Below, piece after piece: positions 18,518 through 27,198 of a stretch of 64,000 nt of DNA (position 1 is the first letter of the stretch; each line of letters begins with the position of its first letter). Origin of the DNA: Pedobacter sp. KBW06 (GTDB lineage Bacteria; Bacteroidota; Bacteroidia; Sphingobacteriales; Sphingobacteriaceae); the NCBI RefSeq assembly GCF_003852525.1, contig NZ_QAJL01000004.1, forward strand, positions 470,009-534,008, in the 5' to 3' direction. The notes beneath the pieces were generated by a model. That model was not told the origin of the DNA. It did no database searches and saw only the letters and a list, made by a program, of their open reading frames with translations. Made by a program: the position numbers and the translations under genes.

Positions 18518-19521
18518 TAGAATTTAGTGGTTTTTTCTAGTTCTATCCTGTTTGCTTCCTGTAATCTGGCATTATCCTGAATTACCGGCAAAGGTCTTAA
18601 AGTATCATAATGATTAGAGGCAATTACAGAAGTATCGCTAATCTGTGTAGGATGTTCAATCGTCCAGTCTGCAGTCTTCTTTTTGTCAAAGCGACAAGTA
18701 TTGCAGATGAACTCTTCTACCTCACCATAGATGTCCTTACGGGCCGTTACACGCAACACATCTTCCCCTTTATACCATAACGTTACTTTTCCGCTACAGG
18801 TAGGACAATCTCTATGCGCATCGATAGGCTTTGTAAACCAAACCCTGTTTTTAAACCTGAAAGTTTTATCTGTTAAGGCTCCAACCGGACAAACATCAAT
18901 CACATTTCCGGAGAAATCATTGTCGACAGCCGTTTGAATATAAGTAGAGATCTCTGAATGATCGCCACGGTTTAAGATTCCGTGAACACGTTTATTCGTA
19001 ATCTGATCTGCAGTAAATACACAACGATAACAAAGAATGCACCTGTTCATATGCAACTGGATCTTATCGCCAATATCTATGCGTTCGAAAGTTCTTCTTT
19101 CAAACTCATACCTTGTTTTCTGCAAACCATGCTCATAACCCAGATTCTGAAGGTCACATTCACCTGCCTGATCACAAACAGGGCAATCCAGCGGATGGTT
19201 GATCAACAACATCTCGACTACACCGCTTCTGGCTTCAATCACTTCCGGAGAAGTAATGTTCTGCACTTCCATTCCATCCATTACGGTGGTCCGGCATGAA
19301 GCTACCAGTTTCGGCATCGGACGGGGATCCTTTTCAGAACCTTTGCTCACCTTAACGATGCAGGTCCGACACTTACCACCACTACCTTCTAATTTGGAAT
19401 AATAACACATCGCCGGAGGAACAATATCGCCGCCGATTTGTCTGGCAGCATTCAGGATGGTGGTTCCCGGTGCTACTTCTACTGTTATTCCGTCTATGGT
19501 TACCTTAACTTTATCACTCAT
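18517..19521 (-). CDS. nuoG: NADH-quinone oxidoreductase subunit G, short form without the molybdopterin-like domain
   Basis: This 334-residue protein holds the N-terminal cluster domains only. It has a [2Fe-2S] site (C-x10-C-x2-C near residues 39-54, with a further Cys about residue 76), the HPLDCPVCDQAGECDLQ block (N4), HMNRCILCYRC with DVCPVGAL (N5), and a CPTC...CNTC pair near residues 240-280. The large molybdopterin-like domain of E. coli NuoG (about 900 residues) is absent. The stop codon is directly coupled to nuoH, so no broken remainder exists. Short NuoG is, as I recall, usual in Bacteroidota. NADH-derived electrons would still pass from NuoF to NuoI. Confidence 0.93.
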   Translation of the reverse strand: MSDKVKVTIDGITVEVAPGTTILNAARQIGGDIVPPAMCYYSKLEGSGGKCRTCIVKVSKGSEKDPRPMPKLVASCRTTVMDGMEVQNITSPEVIEARSGVVEMLLINHPLDCPVCDQAGECDLQNLGYEHGLQKTRYEFERRTFERIDIGDKIQLHMNRCILCYRCVFTADQITNKRVHGILNRGDHSEISTYIQTAVDNDFSGNVIDVCPVGALTDKTFRFKNRVWFTKPIDAHRDCPTCSGKVTLWYKGEDVLRVTARKDIYGEVEEFICNTCRFDKKKTADWTIEHPTQISDTSVIASNHYDTLRPLPVIQDNARLQEANRIELEKTTKF

Positions 19522-19591
19522 TGTTAAAGATATTCTTTTATCATTCTTCTGCTTTCCTGGTCTTACAACCGCTTAAACTTCAGTCTGATCG

Positions 19592-20956
19592 TTAATTTTC
19601 TGTACTCACTGCTTTAGCTATCGGCTCAGCATAATTTGCCAATCCATAATTTGTATCCAGGCTTTTCACCGGTTCATTCACATGCCATTCAAACTCATCT
19701 CTGAAATGTCTGATGGCACTCGCTACCGGCCATGCTGCCGCATCACCCAAAGGACAAATGGTATTTCCTTCAATTTTCTTTGAAACGTCAACCAACAAAT
19801 CAATATCACTCATTTTACCATGGCCAAATTCAAGGCGATGAAGTACTTTCTCCATCCATCCTGTTCCCTCACGACAAGGTGAACACTGGCCACAACTTTC
19901 GTGGTGATAAAAACGGGAGAAGTTCCAGGTATTTCTAACGATACACTGATCTTCATCAAAAGCGATGAACCCTCCTGAACCCATCATCGATCCGGTAGCA
20001 AAACCACCTTCAGATAAAGATTCATAGCTCATCAAACGGGGATCCCCATTGGCGAGCTTTAAACTAAGGTTTGCAGGAAGTATCGGAACAGAAGATCCAC
20101 CGGCAACTGTTGCCTTTAATCTTTTGCCATTGGCAATACCACCACACCACTCATCAGAATAGATAAATTCTTCCACAGGTAAGCCCAGCTCAATCTCATA
20201 AACTCCCGGTCTTACCAGGTTCCCCGAAGCGGAGATCAGTTTAGTTCCTGTACTGCGGCCAATTCCGATTTTTGCATACTCATCTCCACCATCATTGATG
20301 ATAGGAACAGTAGCAGCAATAGATTCCACGTTGTTCACTACCGTTGGGCAGCCATACAATCCTGCAATAGCAGGAAATGGAGGTTTGATCCTCGGATTAC
20401 CACGTTTACCTTCCAGTGACTCTAATAATGCAGTTTCTTCACCACAGATATAAGCACCACCACCCGGCTGAACGTATAGTTCCAGATCATAACCTGTTCC
20501 TAAAATATTTTTACCCAAAAATCCGGCATTTTTAGCTTCAGCAATTGCTTTTTCCAGAATGCGGATCTGAGGCATCATTTCTCCACGTACATAGATGTAA
20601 GAAGTATGTGCGCCCAACGCAAAGCTGGATACAATCATTCCTTCGATCAGTGCATGAGGGATATGGGTCATCAGATAACGGTCTTTAAACGTTCCCGGCT
20701 CCGATTCATCGGCATTACATACCAGGTAACGTGCTACCCCTTCCGGTTTAGCCAAAAAGCTCCACTTCATTCCCGTAGGAAATCCTGCACCCCCACGACC
20801 GCGTAATCCGGACTTTTTTACCTCTTCCACCACTTCATCAGGGGTTAAAGTTTTCAAAGCCTTTTCCACAGCGCGGTACCCGCCTTTCTGGCGATAGACA
20901 TCAAATGTATGAATGTCCGGTACGTTTATATGTTCTAATAATAGTTTACGGGCCAT
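19592..20956 (-). CDS. nuoF: NADH-quinone oxidoreductase subunit F
   Basis: The 454-residue flavoprotein oxidises NADH. GLRGRGGAGFPTGMKW is the NADH-binding glycine-rich loop and YVRGEM...GGGAYICGEETALLESLEG the FMN-binding region. ESCGQCSPCREGTGWMEK plus a later Cys in GNTICPLGDAAAWP bind cluster N3. The size is normal. The last base of nuoE and the first of nuoF coincide at 20956. Confidence 0.98.
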   Translation of the reverse strand: MARKLLLEHINVPDIHTFDVYRQKGGYRAVEKALKTLTPDEVVEEVKKSGLRGRGGAGFPTGMKWSFLAKPEGVARYLVCNADESEPGTFKDRYLMTHIPHALIEGMIVSSFALGAHTSYIYVRGEMMPQIRILEKAIAEAKNAGFLGKNILGTGYDLELYVQPGGGAYICGEETALLESLEGKRGNPRIKPPFPAIAGLYGCPTVVNNVESIAATVPIINDGGDEYAKIGIGRSTGTKLISASGNLVRPGVYEIELGLPVEEFIYSDEWCGGIANGKRLKATVAGGSSVPILPANLSLKLANGDPRLMSYESLSEGGFATGSMMGSGGFIAFDEDQCIVRNTWNFSRFYHHESCGQCSPCREGTGWMEKVLHRLEFGHGKMSDIDLLVDVSKKIEGNTICPLGDAAAWPVASAIRHFRDEFEWHVNEPVKSLDTNYGLANYAEPIAKAVSTEN

Positions 20957-21468
20957 TATTTTTTGCGTAAGTCTTGTATCAAATCGTCTACCTTTTGTTC
21001 GTTAAGGTTCTCATAGAAGGTGTATTCAGGACCTATCTGTAAAACCGGGCCATAGCCACATGCTGCTAAACACTCTACCCCTCTCCAGCTGAATAGGCCG
21101 TCCGGGGTAACTTCGTTTTCTTTCACACCAAGGCTTTTCTCCAGGTGATCCATCAGTTTTTCTGCGCCCACCAGACAACAAGGTCCTGTTCTGCAAACTT
21201 CCAGAACATATTTACCCTGAGGTTTCAAAAAGTACATGCTGTAAAACGAGGCTACTTCATATACTTCAATGGGTTCGATACTTAGAAACTCCGCAATTTT
21301 ATCCATAGCATTCGGACTTAACCAGCCCAGCTCTGCCTGTACTTCATGCAAAATTGGCAGTAAAGCAGATTTTTGCTTTCCTTCCGGATATCTCTTAACG
21401 ATCTCTTCAGACTTTTCAATTAAAGCTGCTGAGAACTGCACAGGTTGTTGTTCTTCTACTTTAAGCAT
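20956..21468 (-). CDS. nuoE: NADH-quinone oxidoreductase subunit E
   Basis: The 170-residue thioredoxin-like subunit binds cluster N1a through CRTGPC (C-x4-C) and CLAAC (C-x3-C). Upstream helices (ALLPILHEVQAELGWLSPNAMDKIAEFL) match the family. It overlaps nuoD by 8 bases and nuoF by one, consistent with a coupled NADH-dehydrogenase module. Confidence 0.97.
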   Translation of the reverse strand: MLKVEEQQPVQFSAALIEKSEEIVKRYPEGKQKSALLPILHEVQAELGWLSPNAMDKIAEFLSIEPIEVYEVASFYSMYFLKPQGKYVLEVCRTGPCCLVGAEKLMDHLEKSLGVKENEVTPDGLFSWRGVECLAACGYGPVLQIGPEYTFYENLNEQKVDDLIQDLRKK

Positions 21469-22690
21469 CTAATTCTCCTGCAATAATATTCATACTACTC
21501 ATGTTAATAATGGCATCTGACAACAGCATACCTTTACTCATGGGCGCAAACATTTGATAATTAATAAAACTTGGTCTTCTGAAATGCAGACGGTAAGGTG
21601 TTCTTCCTCCGTCATTGATCAAATAGAAACCCAGCTCCCCGTTACCACCTTCAACAGCATGGTAAACTTCCGCTTTAGGAGCATCAATTTCGCCCATCAC
21701 AATTTTAAAGTGATAGATCAATGCTTCCATATTATTGTAAACTTCTTCTTTGCCAGGCAAATAAAATTCAGGAACATCCGCATGGAAAATGCCTGCCTGT
21801 TCGCTTTTTAATTTCTCCATCCCCTGTTCAATCAGGCGAAGGCTTTGCCACATTTCCTCATTACGCACCAGGTAACGGTCGTAAATATCACCGCTGGTAC
21901 CTACAGGCACTTCAAAATCGAAGTCTTGATAAGAAGAATAAGGCTCGCTTACGCGAACGTCATAATCTACACCTGTAGAACGCAATAAAGGTCCTGTCCA
22001 CCCGTAATCCAATCCTTGCTCTGCAGTTACGCAAGCTACACCTGAAGTACGGTCTATAAAGATCCTGTTGCGGTTTAAAAGACTTTCAAACTCTTTTAAA
22101 GCAACCGGAAACTCTTTTAAAAACTTATTGATTTTCGCAAAAGCGATGTCATTGAAATCCCTTTCAAAACCACCAATCCGGCCAATGTTAGTCGTCAAAC
22201 GCGCACCGCAGATTTCTTCAAAAATCTCATAGATGTGTTCTCTGAACTGGAAAAGGTATAGGAAAGTAGTGGTCGCCCCTGTATCCTGGGCAATGATCGT
22301 ATTACAGATGATATGATCAGCAATACGTGAAAGCTCCATAACGATTACCCTTAGGTAATCTACCCTTTTAGGCATTTGGATATTTAGCAATTTCTCTACC
22401 GTCATGTGCCATCCCATATTATTGATCGGCGAAGAGCAATAGTTTAACCTGTCGGTTAATGGGGTGATCTGATAGAATGGACGGTGTTCTGCAATTTTCT
22501 CAAAAGCGCGGTGAATATAGCCAATGGTGGAAACACCACTTACAATACGCTCACCATCTAATTGAATTACGTTCTGAAAAACACCATGGGTTGCAGGGTG
22601 AGTAGGTCCCAGATTCAGGGTTACCAACTCATTCTGAGGATCGTTATCTGTATATACCGGTTGATTGTGATTCATGTTCTTATCTACCAA
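21461..22690 (-). CDS. nuoD: NADH-quinone oxidoreductase subunit D
   Basis: This 409-residue subunit forms the quinone pocket with NuoB. Signatures are LNLGPTHPATHGVFQNVIQLDGE near the start, IGYIHRAFEKIAE, and the C-terminal APMSKGMLLSDAIINMSSMNIIAGELDA. NuoC and NuoD are separate, not fused as in E. coli. The listed start overlaps nuoC by 11 bases; Met6 (22675), just beyond the nuoC stop, is an equally good start. Confidence 0.97.
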   Translation of the reverse strand: MVDKNMNHNQPVYTDNDPQNELVTLNLGPTHPATHGVFQNVIQLDGERIVSGVSTIGYIHRAFEKIAEHRPFYQITPLTDRLNYCSSPINNMGWHMTVEKLLNIQMPKRVDYLRVIVMELSRIADHIICNTIIAQDTGATTTFLYLFQFREHIYEIFEEICGARLTTNIGRIGGFERDFNDIAFAKINKFLKEFPVALKEFESLLNRNRIFIDRTSGVACVTAEQGLDYGWTGPLLRSTGVDYDVRVSEPYSSYQDFDFEVPVGTSGDIYDRYLVRNEEMWQSLRLIEQGMEKLKSEQAGIFHADVPEFYLPGKEEVYNNMEALIYHFKIVMGEIDAPKAEVYHAVEGGNGELGFYLINDGGRTPYRLHFRRPSFINYQMFAPMSKGMLLSDAIINMSSMNIIAGELDA

Positions 22691-23183
22691 AGTATTCGTC
22701 TTTTTTATCTACTCTGTTTGGATCTTCCAAAGGATACTGCTTCAACATCGGATGAACACCCAGTTCGTCCATGTTCAAGATCCTTCTTAAGTCCGGGTGA
22801 CCTTCAAATCTTACTCCGAAGAAGTCATATGTTTCTCTTTCCATCCAGTTCGCTGAATTCCAAAGGACTGTAGCAGTAGGAATGGTTGGATGATGTTCAT
22901 CAATGAATACTTTTACCCTAACCCTGATTTTCTTTACCATGCTGTGCAAGTGATAAACCACTGCAATACCATGTTTTTTCTCCGGATAATGTACCGCAGT
23001 GATATCAGTCAGGAAATTAAAATTAGTATTAGCGTCTTCTTTCAGAAACCTCAGCACTTCGATGATCACATCTTTAGTAGTTTCGAAAGTAAGTAAGCCA
23101 TAAGGCTCATTCACGCCAATGATTTGTCCGCCGAACTTTTCTGTTAGCGCCTGAACGATTTCATTATTTGTAACTTCTGCCAT
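22680..23183 (-). CDS. nuoC: NADH-quinone oxidoreductase subunit C
   Basis: The 167-residue subunit carries the 30-kDa family motif ERETYDFFGVRFEGHPDLRRILNMDELGVHPMLKQYPLED. It stabilises the peripheral arm and holds no cofactor. Start and stop are coupled to nuoB (shared base at 23183) and nuoD. Confidence 0.96.
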   Translation of the reverse strand: MAEVTNNEIVQALTEKFGGQIIGVNEPYGLLTFETTKDVIIEVLRFLKEDANTNFNFLTDITAVHYPEKKHGIAVVYHLHSMVKKIRVRVKVFIDEHHPTIPTATVLWNSANWMERETYDFFGVRFEGHPDLRRILNMDELGVHPMLKQYPLEDPNRVDKKDEYFGR

Positions 23184-23725
23184 TATAGTATTCCGTATGA
23201 AGCCAACATTTCCTTGTATTGATCTGAATCCCTTCTTCTGGAGGATTCATTCCTCACCAGTTCCTGAATCTTACCAAAGCCATCTAAGATCGCTTCTGGT
23301 CTCGGTGGACAACCTGGCACGTAAACATCTACCGGAATGATTTCGTCAATTCCCTGAAGTACAGAATAGGTATCAAAGATTCCCCCGCTTGATGCACAGG
23401 CACCTACAGCAATCACCCAACGGGGCTCAGCCATTTGTAAATACACTTGCTTTAATACAGGACTCATTTTTTTAGCGATGGTTCCCATCACCATTAATAA
23501 ATCTGCCTGACGGGGAGAAAAGCTTAAACGCTCAGAACCAAAACGACCGAAGTCATAGTGAGAACCCATTGTAGCCATAAATTCGATACCGCAACAAGAT
23601 GTAGCGAATGGCAGGGGCCATAATGAATGGGAACGTGCCAAACCAATTACTTTGTCAAAAGAGGTGGCAAAAAAACCAGATCCTTCTATGCCTGGGGGCG
23701 CGTCTACTATATTGATGTCACTCAT
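23183..23725 (-). CDS. nuoB: NADH-quinone oxidoreductase subunit B
   Basis: NuoB holds the terminal cluster N2. Visible are SLWPLPFATSCCGIEFMA with the unusual adjacent cysteine pair, GACASSGGIFDTY and VPGCPPRPEAI. I chose the start MSDINIVDAPP, giving 180 residues. A longer frame to 23749 adds MNLFSFCI, which runs into the poly-T stretch after the intergenic hairpin and looks non-coding. The 108-base gap to nuoA is the widest in the nuo cluster. Confidence 0.96.
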   Translation of the reverse strand: MSDINIVDAPPGIEGSGFFATSFDKVIGLARSHSLWPLPFATSCCGIEFMATMGSHYDFGRFGSERLSFSPRQADLLMVMGTIAKKMSPVLKQVYLQMAEPRWVIAVGACASSGGIFDTYSVLQGIDEIIPVDVYVPGCPPRPEAILDGFGKIQELVRNESSRRRDSDQYKEMLASYGIL

Positions 23726-23742
23726 GATACAAAACGAAAAAA

Positions 23743-23767
23743 GGTTCATTCTTACAGAGAATGAACC
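23743..23767 (-). terminator. Terminator-like hairpin between nuoA and nuoB
   Basis: A perfect 10-base inverted repeat (23743-23752 with 23758-23767) encloses a 5-base loop. On the minus strand it is followed at once by a run of six T. That is the form of an intrinsic terminator or attenuator inside the nuo operon. A TAAATTTG box (23769-23776, minus) just upstream could be an internal -7 element, but its -33 spacing is poor. Confidence 0.6.
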
Positions 23768-23833
23768 ACAAATTTACAATATTTTGGAAGCAAATAGCCT
23801 AAACTATGATCATTTAGAAACAATCTAAATAGG

Positions 23834-24205
23834 TTAATTCCAGTCTAAAGCTTTCTTTTTCAAAACGTAGATAAAACCAAGTAACAAGGTGCCCATGAAG
23901 ATGAACATTTCGATCATACCCGTCATTCCAAGCTCTCTGAAGTTAACTGCCCATGGATACATGAAAATCACCTCCACGTCAAACAGAACGAATAGAATGG
24001 CAACTAAGAAGTACTTGATGGAAAATGGCTGGCGTGCATTTCCAACAACTTTAATCCCGGCCTCAAAAGTCGACAATTTATCTGCAGTCTTTCTTTTAGG
24101 CCCTAAAAAATGAGTTGCTATCAACGTAACAACAACAAATCCTAAAGCAACAATAACTTGAAATACAATAGGTAAAAAATCTACAGGTACACTTTGAGTT
24201 TCCAT
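23834..24205 (-). CDS. nuoA: NADH-quinone oxidoreductase subunit A
   Basis: This 123-residue subunit has three membrane helices. The family block KRKTADKLSTFEAGIKVVGNARQPFSIKYFLVAILFVLFDVEVIFMYPWAVNF is complete, including the conserved FDVEV acidic pair. It is the first gene of the fourteen-gene complex I cluster and is preceded by a consensus promoter. Confidence 0.96.
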   Translation of the reverse strand: METQSVPVDFLPIVFQVIVALGFVVVTLIATHFLGPKRKTADKLSTFEAGIKVVGNARQPFSIKYFLVAILFVLFDVEVIFMYPWAVNFRELGMTGMIEMFIFMGTLLLGFIYVLKKKALDWN

Positions 24206-24221
24206 GACATTAAATTTGGGA

Positions 24222-24251
24222 CAAAATTAAAAGAAAAAGGCAGGATAACAA
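24222..24251 (-). promoter_or_regulatory. Promoter of the nuo operon
   Basis: On the minus strand, TTG (24249-24251), a 19-base spacer and TAATTTTG (24222-24229) match the Bacteroidota housekeeping consensus exactly. The predicted start lies near 24216, about 10 bases before the nuoA ATG. The -33 element falls in the loop of the preceding gene's terminator. Confidence 0.75.
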
Positions 24252-24263
24252 CCCTGCCTTTTT
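24234..24263 (-). terminator. Terminator of the TonB/TPR operon
   Basis: AAAAAGGCAGG (24234-24244) pairs with CCTGCCTTTTT (24253-24263) around an 8-base loop. It lies 17 bases after the TPR gene stop and ends that transcript before nuoA. Confidence 0.9.
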
Positions 24264-24279
24264 CTTTTATTCGAAAATA

Positions 24280-25995
24280 TTACTTTTTCTTTACCGGGCT
24301 CTTAGGCGCTGGTGCAGTTAATTGTTTTAAACGTTCCTGTGCTCCTGCATTCTGAGGATCAATAGCAAGGGCTTTTGTCAGGTAATCTTTAGCTTTTTCC
24401 TTATCAGTCTGCGCATAGTATGAACCTGTGTAAACATAAGCCTCTACCAGCTCTTTAGGAACTGAAGCAGCAAGTTCCGGCTTGGTTACCGTAACCAATT
24501 GGATCAATTGATCGTAGTAAGGAACAGCTAACCATTTTGGATTGTTTGCATCATCTGCATACTTTGCAATACGAGCTCTGTAAGCGTAAGCCAATGCAAA
24601 ATCACTCTTAAACTTGATTATAGAAGAGAAAGCAGAATCTGCATCAACTAAAATCTTTCTATCAGGATGCTTACCATCTCTGTCTTTAAGTGCATAGTCA
24701 TAATATTTAGCTACGCCCAGGTAATAAGAGTTGGTCAATGTGTTTTTGCCATTAGGGTTTGATTTAACAGCAATTGCAAATACATCACCAGCTTTAGCAT
24801 AGTTTTTCGCTTTGAAAAGAGACATTGCTACTTCTTCTAAAGCTTCTGCATTTGTTGAATCTTTCTCTACTGCTTTTACGATGTTTTTCAGTGCAAGACT
24901 GTCGTTACCATTTTGCATCAAAGCCCTTCCAAGATATAGATAATCGGAAGCTACAATACGTGAAGTATCTTTTACTTTCGCAAAGAAATCATTCATGTAT
25001 TCTAAACTCTTTGGATAGTTCTTATTTTCATAAGCCGAATAGCCACGTAATCTTGATACCACAAGGCTTTTTGCATCGTTAGGATTCATGGTAGCCAATT
25101 GGCCTGTTTCCTGCTCTAAAGTCTGGAAATCCTTCGCATAGAACAAGAACTGCGCATAACGCAATTTTGATTCATAAGACTGATCAGTCAGATCAAGGTA
25201 TTTTTTATAGTTTGTCAATGCCAAAGGAGATTTAGTCGCTTGCTCAGTAGCAACCTGGTTTGCCCATTGCATGTAAAGCTCAGCGATTTCTCTGTAAGCA
25301 GGACCATAATTAGCATCTGCTGCAATCGCTGATTGTAATTCAGCTTCAGCCTCAGGAAATGCCCTTGATTCAGTGTACATTCTTCCGATTTGAACTTTAG
25401 CTCTTAATAGTGCTCCGTTTATGTTCAACGCTCTCATGTAGTTCTGTAAAGCCTCAGAATTTTTCTTTTGCAAGGCATAATAATCGCCTAATGCTACGAA
25501 AGTCTCTGCATCTTTATCGTCTTTATCCAATTCATCTGCTTTTTGAAGGTAAGGCAGTGCTGAAGTGAAATCAGGTTTATCAGTAGCAATATATGCTTTA
25601 CCGATATACAACTGAGGGATATAATCTTTTTTAGAAGATACTTCTACAGCTTTAGCAAAATTGGTATTTGCTGAAGTTGGGTTATTAGAAAATAAATCAG
25701 CCTCTCCTAAACCAATATAGTTTAAAGAGTTTTTTGGATCAGCGGCTACGCCTTGAGTAAATACTGCTCTTGCAGAATCTACATAATCCATTCTTAGATA
25801 AACATCACCTAAATTAAAGTAATTTTCTCCTTTACTAGCTTGTGATTTCACCAATGCTTTAAGCATGGTAGTCGCTTTCTGGTACTGTTCGGCATCTATT
25901 GCCTTTTTTGCATCATTTAAGCTTTGAGCAAAAGAGGCAGAACCCATCACTACTAAACCTAAACCTAAGGTTATTGCTTTCTTTGTCATTTTCAT
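24280..25995 (-). CDS. Periplasmic tetratricopeptide repeat protein
   Basis: The 571-residue protein has a signal peptide (MKMTKKAITLGLGLVVMGSASFAQ) followed by about a dozen TPR-like helical pairs, for example NYFNLGDVYLRMDYVDSARAVF and NYIGLGEADLFSNNPTSA. It ends in a Pro/Lys-rich tail. No catalytic domain is visible. It is the last gene of the exbB-exbD-exbD-tonB operon, so a scaffolding role for the TonB energising machinery or for surface assembly is likely. It starts 16 bases after the PstS-like gene. Exact partners are unknown. Confidence 0.85.
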   Translation of the reverse strand: MKMTKKAITLGLGLVVMGSASFAQSLNDAKKAIDAEQYQKATTMLKALVKSQASKGENYFNLGDVYLRMDYVDSARAVFTQGVAADPKNSLNYIGLGEADLFSNNPTSANTNFAKAVEVSSKKDYIPQLYIGKAYIATDKPDFTSALPYLQKADELDKDDKDAETFVALGDYYALQKKNSEALQNYMRALNINGALLRAKVQIGRMYTESRAFPEAEAELQSAIAADANYGPAYREIAELYMQWANQVATEQATKSPLALTNYKKYLDLTDQSYESKLRYAQFLFYAKDFQTLEQETGQLATMNPNDAKSLVVSRLRGYSAYENKNYPKSLEYMNDFFAKVKDTSRIVASDYLYLGRALMQNGNDSLALKNIVKAVEKDSTNAEALEEVAMSLFKAKNYAKAGDVFAIAVKSNPNGKNTLTNSYYLGVAKYYDYALKDRDGKHPDRKILVDADSAFSSIIKFKSDFALAYAYRARIAKYADDANNPKWLAVPYYDQLIQLVTVTKPELAASVPKELVEAYVYTGSYYAQTDKEKAKDYLTKALAIDPQNAGAQERLKQLTAPAPKSPVKKK

Positions 25996-26011
25996 GGTTC
26001 AAATATAAAAT

Positions 26012-26920
26012 TTAGTTTGTATTCTTAAAATTAAATTCTCTAGGCATCATCTTATGTGGGCCAAGCCCTGATTTGAGTACAATCAGTTGCCCTCTCTGGC
26101 TTACTAACCAGTTTGCAAAACCTGTGCCTAAACCTTCACGGCCTTCCGCATTGATGATATAAATGTTCCTTAAAAAGGGATAAATCCCGCTGATCAGGTT
26201 TTTCTGATCAGGCTTATAAAAAGTACTGTCACCTTTTTTGCCGGGTAAATTTTTCAGGCCCATTACTTTTATTTTCGCAATCGACTCTGACATTTCCTTA
26301 CTATTAGAAATCAGCCAGTTAACACCAACCACTCCAATAAAATCTTTTTTATCAGCAACGTACTTTATCACGTCATTGTTGTTCTGCAAAGTATAAACTC
26401 CGTTTTTAGGAAGTTCCCTGATACCCGCCAGGTCTTTAAAATATCGCAAAGTACTGGAATAAGCATTATCAAAAACCAATTGTTTTCCACTTGTTGCAGT
26501 TCCTTTTAAAATTTCTATTACCTCTTTAACAGTAATATTGGTATCAACATTAGCTGCATTTGTGATCAAGGCAATCCCATCAATCGCAAATCTGGAAGTT
26601 TTAGGTACGATGCTTCTGTTCCTGTATATCTTGTCCTCCTCTGGCCTGAGCATGCGTGACAATATAATCACTCTTGTGCTATCGTTCAGAAAGGTAGGAA
26701 TAATTTTGTTTTCATTCCCTTTAACAATGTTAAAAGTCGCATTAGGGTAATCTGTATTAAAAACAGCAATCTGATCTCCCAAGACTCCCGAAAATGATTC
26801 GTCAACCAGAATTTTCACACTCCCGGAGGTACGTGTTTCTTCAACGGCATTTTCCTTTTTTGCTTTGCGCTTGCAGGCTACAAATACAAATAACAATAAT
26901 ATCAGACTCAGGTGTTTCAT
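26012..26920 (-). CDS. PstS-like substrate-binding lipoprotein
   Basis: The 302-residue protein has a lipoprotein signal (MKHLSLILLLFVFVAC, Cys16) and a type II periplasmic-binding fold: VKILVDESFSGVLGDQIAVFNTDYPNATFN, a central FAIDGIALITNAANVDTNITVKEVIEILKG and a C-terminal YPFLRNIYIINAEGREGLGTGFANWLVSQRGQ. This resembles phosphate-binding PstS, but no pstCAB genes are present. Its position in a TonB operon suggests another role. It may bind phosphate or another oxyanion; which is not visible. Confidence 0.8.
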   Translation of the reverse strand: MKHLSLILLLFVFVACKRKAKKENAVEETRTSGSVKILVDESFSGVLGDQIAVFNTDYPNATFNIVKGNENKIIPTFLNDSTRVIILSRMLRPEEDKIYRNRSIVPKTSRFAIDGIALITNAANVDTNITVKEVIEILKGTATSGKQLVFDNAYSSTLRYFKDLAGIRELPKNGVYTLQNNNDVIKYVADKKDFIGVVGVNWLISNSKEMSESIAKIKVMGLKNLPGKKGDSTFYKPDQKNLISGIYPFLRNIYIINAEGREGLGTGFANWLVSQRGQLIVLKSGLGPHKMMPREFNFKNTN

Positions 26921-26964
26921 TTGATTTCAGCTATATTTTAATGATGATGCCCAAATTGTAGAAA

Positions 26965-27189
26965 TTAATCCTCTTTTGGATTGATCAATCGGGTAAATCT
27001 TATTGCAGCATAGGCAATTAACAAAAGCCCAAATAAGATACGATAGGTTTTTTCGATCTCAAACGGAATATCTTTCCAGAAGATCAGTAACAATCCCAAA
27101 ATCAGATAAAACGTAAACATCACTAGGCCTAAAATGAACAGAAATCGCTGTTGAGGCGATTTCTGTTTAAATGTTTTCAAGTTAAACAT
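26965..27189 (-). CDS. Small two-helix membrane protein
   Basis: This 74-residue protein has two hydrophobic segments (FLFILGLVMFTFYLILGLLLIFW and YRILFGLLLIAYAAIRFTRLI) joined by a short polar loop. I do not recognise the family. It lies 9 bases after tonB in the energising operon, so it is probably a genuine accessory membrane component. Confidence 0.75.
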   Translation of the reverse strand: MFNLKTFKQKSPQQRFLFILGLVMFTFYLILGLLLIFWKDIPFEIEKTYRILFGLLLIAYAAIRFTRLINPKED

Positions 27190-27198
27190 TCTTTTATT

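Noticed and set aside
18517..19521. Frameshifted or broken nuoG
   Set aside because: The stop overlaps the nuoH start by one base, and no remnant of the molybdopterin-like domain lies nearby, so the short form is native.
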